DNA of 64,000 nt. It comes from Microbacterium sp. C7(2022). Lineage in GTDB: Bacteria; Actinomycetota; Actinomycetes; Actinomycetales; Microbacteriaceae. A program made the position numbers and the translations under genes. The notes under the pieces were generated by a model. It saw nothing but the letters and a program-made list of their open reading frames with translations. It did no database searches and had not been told where the DNA came from. How positions within the stretch are numbered: position 1 is the stretch's first letter; each line of letters starts with the position of its first letter. Positions 61,167 to 64,000 of this stretch are shown here, piece after piece. The stretch lies in contig NZ_JAPEHV010000003.1 of the NCBI RefSeq assembly GCF_028823665.1, positions 62,001-126,000 on the forward strand, given 5' to 3'.

Positions 61167-62184
61167 ACGCCGTCGTGCGGCCCTTCACGAACTCACTGTC
61201 GGGTAGGTCGGTGACGGGGAGCCCCGACGCGATCAGCGCCTGGCGGGCCTGCTTCATGAGGCGGTCGGGGATGCGCGGGGCGGGCGCCCGGAGTGCACCG
61301 CCGTTGAAGCCGGCGAGCCACTCCTGGTATTTCCAGCCCGTGCGGTTGATGACCGTGGTCCCGATCGCCGAGCCGGTGAGGATCGCGGTGTTCGCCGCCC
61401 GCGCAGGTGCTACCTGCCACCAGAGCTTCATCGCGTCTTCCCACTGCCCGTTGCGGGCGAGGTCGAACGCGCGGGGGAAGTAGTCGCTCATCCAGTTCGT
61501 GTTGCTCGTGCCCGAGAACTGGAAGTCGAGCACCGACATGAGCGGAATCGTCTCACCCTCGATCGGGCACGAGATCACGACCTCGTCACGGAAATGGTGG
61601 TACATCTCCATGATGCCCGGGATCCCCGGGTTCCCCTGCTCGGCCTTGATCGCCACGATGTTGGGAATCTCGTCGAGAACGGTCCGCACCCACGGCACCG
61701 GCATTCCCGCGTTGTCGATCCGCTCGAATCCCCACGCGGGCAGCCCGAAGAGCATCACGCCGAGATCCGTCGAATCCGCCAGGCGCTTGGTATAGTCGAA
61801 CACCTCATCAAGAGACGTGGGCCAGAACGCCGTCGGGTAGGACAGCAGAACGCTGTCGACGCCCTCCTTCTCGGCGAGCGCGAGAGCGTGGATGTTCTCC
61901 TCGAGCGTGTTGAACGCGGCGTGGAAGAAGAGCTGGAAGTCCGGGCCGCCGGCCTCGCGCGCGACGGCGGTGATCCGCGCGTTCTCCTCGGGGGTGACGT
62001 TCAGCTCGGTGACGAGGAGGGTGCCCGCGAAGCCGAGATCCTTGAGCTTGAGGATGTCGTGGCGGATCGCGTTCTCGTTGATCCCTGCGAAATCAGGCGT
62101 GTAGGACGGCATCGTCACCGCGATGGCGCCCTTCCAGTGCTCCTTGGCCCACTCGCGGGCTTGGCTCTTCGTGTAGTCGACCAT
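61165..62184 (-). CDS. Dihydrodipicolinate synthase/N-acetylneuraminate lyase family protein
   Basis: 339 residues. A class I aldolase barrel with GTLLVTELNVTPEENARI, LLSYPTAFW (Tyr site) and the Schiff-base lysine in NIVAIKAEQGN (about residue 175). It lacks close signs of true DapA; hydratase-aldolases acting on aromatic side-chain pyruvates are in the same family and fit the neighbourhood. Sixteen nt separate it from the ornithine cyclodeaminase homologue upstream. Confidence 0.83.
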   Translation of the reverse strand: MVDYTKSQAREWAKEHWKGAIAVTMPSYTPDFAGINENAIRHDILKLKDLGFAGTLLVTELNVTPEENARITAVAREAGGPDFQLFFHAAFNTLEENIHALALAEKEGVDSVLLSYPTAFWPTSLDEVFDYTKRLADSTDLGVMLFGLPAWGFERIDNAGMPVPWVRTVLDEIPNIVAIKAEQGNPGIPGIMEMYHHFRDEVVISCPIEGETIPLMSVLDFQFSGTSNTNWMSDYFPRAFDLARNGQWEDAMKLWWQVAPARAANTAILTGSAIGTTVINRTGWKYQEWLAGFNGGALRAPAPRIPDRLMKQARQALIASGLPVTDLPDSEFVKGRTTA

Positions 62185-62200
62185 GGGTGGGTAGCTCCTT

Positions 62201-63214
62201 CTATTTGCGGGTGGTGACGATTCCGACCGGCAGCGCTGTGCCCACGCCCCGCTCGCGCGCGAGATCGACGAGCGCTTCGGCGACGACGATGTCCTGCAGA
62301 CCTGATCCGGTCGATTTGTAGATGCGGATGCCGCAGTCGCGGTCGACGGACCGCACTTCGAGCAGGATGTCGTTGAGCGAGGCCGTCAGCGCATCGACGT
62401 CGACCCCTGCGGCGCGCGCGGCGATCAGGTCGCCGCTTCCGTTGACCACTTCGTCGACACCGTCCGCGACGATCAAGTCTGCGCGCGAGAGGAGGTCGGC
62501 GGGCAGTTCGCGCTGAGCGGGCGTCGTCGAGCCGATGGACACCACCGTGGCGTCTGCTCCGACCCATTCCGCGGCGATCGTCGGGCTCTCATCGCGGGAG
62601 CGCGCCGCGCACAGGATGAGATCGGCTCCGCGAGCGGCTTCTTCTGCCGTCTGGGCCGGCGTCACCGGCACGCCGAGTGCGTCCGTGAATCGCCGCGCGA
62701 AGGCCTCGCGGTTCGCCGCGGTCGGGCTGTAGACACTCACCGAGCCGAACGACGCGACCAGGGCGAGCGCCGAGGTGTGCGACTGCGCTTCGAACCCCGA
62801 CCCGATCACACCGACCCGCAGCGGCCGCGCCGGAACGAGTCGCTCCACGGCGACAGCCGTGGTCGCGGCCGTGCGCAGTCCGGTCACGCGGTTGCCGTCG
62901 ACGAGGGCGACCAGGTCGGCCGTCTCCTTGTCGAACAGCGAGATCAGATAGCTCACCTGGAGCCCGTCCGCAAACGACCCGTTGATGGACTTCGCGCCGA
63001 AGAGCCTGCCGCTGACCGGCACGGATGGCATGACGCGCGTCCACTCGCGACCGGAATCGGCGAAGATGCGGCCCGGATTGCGACGCTCATCCGCCGACGC
63101 CGAGTAGGCATCCCGGATCGCTCTGATCGCCCGGGGCACATCCGAGAGCGCAGAGATATCGGCATCGGTCAGAAAGAGCACCGGCCGAGCGGGTGACTGA
63201 GACTCGTTACTCAC
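62201..63214 (-). CDS. Ornithine cyclodeaminase/mu-crystallin family protein
   Basis: 337 residues from GTG 63214, with GAAGGAG upstream. Rossmann fold LRVGVIGSGFEAQSHTSAL and the family's GLRTAATTAVAVERL and DGVDEVVNGSGDL. Members reduce imines or ketimines or cyclodeaminate amino acids; which one is not clear. Possibly an imine or keto-acid reductase working with the lyase encoded next. Confidence 0.83.
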   Translation of the reverse strand: MSNESQSPARPVLFLTDADISALSDVPRAIRAIRDAYSASADERRNPGRIFADSGREWTRVMPSVPVSGRLFGAKSINGSFADGLQVSYLISLFDKETADLVALVDGNRVTGLRTAATTAVAVERLVPARPLRVGVIGSGFEAQSHTSALALVASFGSVSVYSPTAANREAFARRFTDALGVPVTPAQTAEEAARGADLILCAARSRDESPTIAAEWVGADATVVSIGSTTPAQRELPADLLSRADLIVADGVDEVVNGSGDLIAARAAGVDVDALTASLNDILLEVRSVDRDCGIRIYKSTGSGLQDIVVAEALVDLARERGVGTALPVGIVTTRK

Positions 63215-63263
63215 TGCGACACTCCTTCGTGATACACCGCGTCGTGTTGGAGAAATAATACAC

Positions 63264-63278
63264 GATACGTTTCGTATC
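63264..63278. promoter_or_regulatory. Palindromic operator between ornithine-cyclodeaminase-like and aldehyde dehydrogenase genes
   Basis: GATACG-TTT-CGTATC, a perfect 6-bp palindrome with a 3-bp centre in the 112-nt divergent gap. A near copy precedes the thiolase gene. Confidence 0.6.
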
Positions 63279-63326
63279 TGTTTGAGGTACATTGTGTCTC
63301 ATCGGCCGAACGATGAGGAGAGGCAC

Positions 63327-64000
63327 ATGGCGATCGCGACCGTCAACCCCACCAGTGGCAAGACCGAGATGATCATCGAACCGCACACCCGCGACGAGGT
63401 GCTGGATCGCATCGGTCAGGCCGCTGCCGCCGCGGCCACCCTGCGCACCACGACCTTCGCACAGCGGGCGGAGTGGATGCGACGGGCCGCCGACTTCCTC
63501 GATGACCAGGCCTCGGGGCTCGCCGAGCTCATCACTGTCGAGATGGGCAAGCCGATCGCCCAGTCGCTCGCGGAAGTCCGCAAGTCGGCGCGGGCGATGC
63601 GGTTCTACGCCGACAAAGCCGAGCTGTTCCTCGCGGACGCCCCGCTTCACGACCCGTCCGCGGTCAACGCGAGCCGCGCCTGGACCCGCTACGAACCGCT
63701 CGGCGTGATCCTGGCGGTCATGCCGTGGAACTACCCGCTCTGGCAGGTCATCCGATTCGCCGCTCCGGCGCTGATGGCCGGAAACGCCGGTGTGCTCAAG
63801 CACGCGTCGAATGTGCCGCAGTGCGCCATGGCCCTCGACTCGTTGTTCGATAACGCGGGTTTTCCCGCCGGCTCGCTGCGTACGCTCCTGATCGGCGGAG
63901 CCGACGTCGCCGAGGTCATCGCCGATCCGCGCATCGCCGCGGTCACGCTCACCGGCTCTGAACCGGCGGGTCGGTCGGTCGCCTCGATCGCCGGACAGCA
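63327..64000 (+). CDS. Succinate-semialdehyde dehydrogenase-like aldehyde dehydrogenase, runs off the right edge
   Basis: The first 224 residues are visible. NPTSGKTEMIIEPHTRDEVLDRI, ELITVEMGKPIAQSLAEVRKSA and VMPWNYPLWQVIRFAAPALMAGNAGVLKHASNVP match the succinate-semialdehyde dehydrogenase group of aldehyde dehydrogenases; the catalytic Glu/Cys region lies outside. Oxidising succinic semialdehyde released by HpaI to succinate would finish the aromatic route. GAGGAG precedes ATG 63327. Confidence 0.85.
   Translation, partial: MAIATVNPTSGKTEMIIEPHTRDEVLDRIGQAAAAAATLRTTTFAQRAEWMRRAADFLDDQASGLAELITVEMGKPIAQSLAEVRKSARAMRFYADKAELFLADAPLHDPSAVNASRAWTRYEPLGVILAVMPWNYPLWQVIRFAAPALMAGNAGVLKHASNVPQCAMALDSLFDNAGFPAGSLRTLLIGGADVAEVIADPRIAAVTLTGSEPAGRSVASIAGQ

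Noticed and set aside
61165..62184. True DapA (lysine biosynthesis)
   Set aside because: Context is catabolic, the sequence is longer and diverged, and no other lysine genes are near.

Overview
This window is high-GC actinobacterial DNA. Codon use, Shine-Dalgarno sites and gene families suggest a soil- or plant-associated member of the Microbacteriaceae (Microbacterium-like); that assignment is inference. About 55 protein genes are supported, most packed into operons with 4-nt ATGA/GTGA overlaps. I saw no tRNA, rRNA, CRISPR array, insertion sequence, integrase or replication initiator.

Region 1 (1-5396, minus strand) holds a large membrane-inserted KAP-family P-loop NTPase followed by a SIR2-domain protein that runs off the left edge. 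The pairing looks like an anti-phage defence locus and is the best candidate here for an undescribed system. Positions 5397-6271 are mostly gene-poor.

Region 2 (6272-28921) is the core of a conjugative element: a MobF relaxase-helicase on the minus strand, then a long plus-strand block (ArdC-like antirestriction protease, primase-polymerase, DUF2637 protein, ParB-like protein, VirB1-like wall hydrolase, pilin-like small membrane proteins, VirB6/TrbL-like channel, SCO6880 family protein, VirB4-like ATPase, DprA, VirD4-like coupling protein, SSB). An accessory group sits between relaxase and ArdC: HD hydrolase, NUDIX hydrolase and an XRE regulator with a PLD-like domain. Several leaders share a GCACCT element that can pair with the downstream ribosome binding site.

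Region 3 (29094-38847) is a glucuronide-use regulon: beta-glucuronidase, glucuronate isomerase, fructuronate reductase, ManD-type mannonate dehydratase and gluconokinase in one operon; a divergent AraC regulator; and a GPH-family symporter. Two copies of a 24-bp motif, one before the operon and one before the symporter, tie them together.

Region 4 (39004-48688) is a glycoside-use operon (MFS transporter, alpha-L-rhamnosidase, GH1 beta-glucosidase, two SDRs, a TIM-barrel isomerase/epimerase, a Gfo/Idh oxidoreductase) facing a TetR regulator across twin 17-bp operators. Its likely diet is rhamnosyl-glucosides such as plant flavonoid glycosides.

Region 5 (48723-64000) degrades aromatics by homoprotocatechuate meta-cleavage: flavin monooxygenase, IclR, an FAH-RraA fusion, GntR, HpaE, HpaD, HpaH and HpaI. 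It is followed by the wreck of an ABC-permease/histidine-kinase locus, a thiolase-thioesterase pair, a DapA-like lyase, an ornithine cyclodeaminase homologue and a semialdehyde dehydrogenase that runs off the right edge. Together regions 3-5 read as a plant-phenolic-glycoside catabolic island beside a mobile element.
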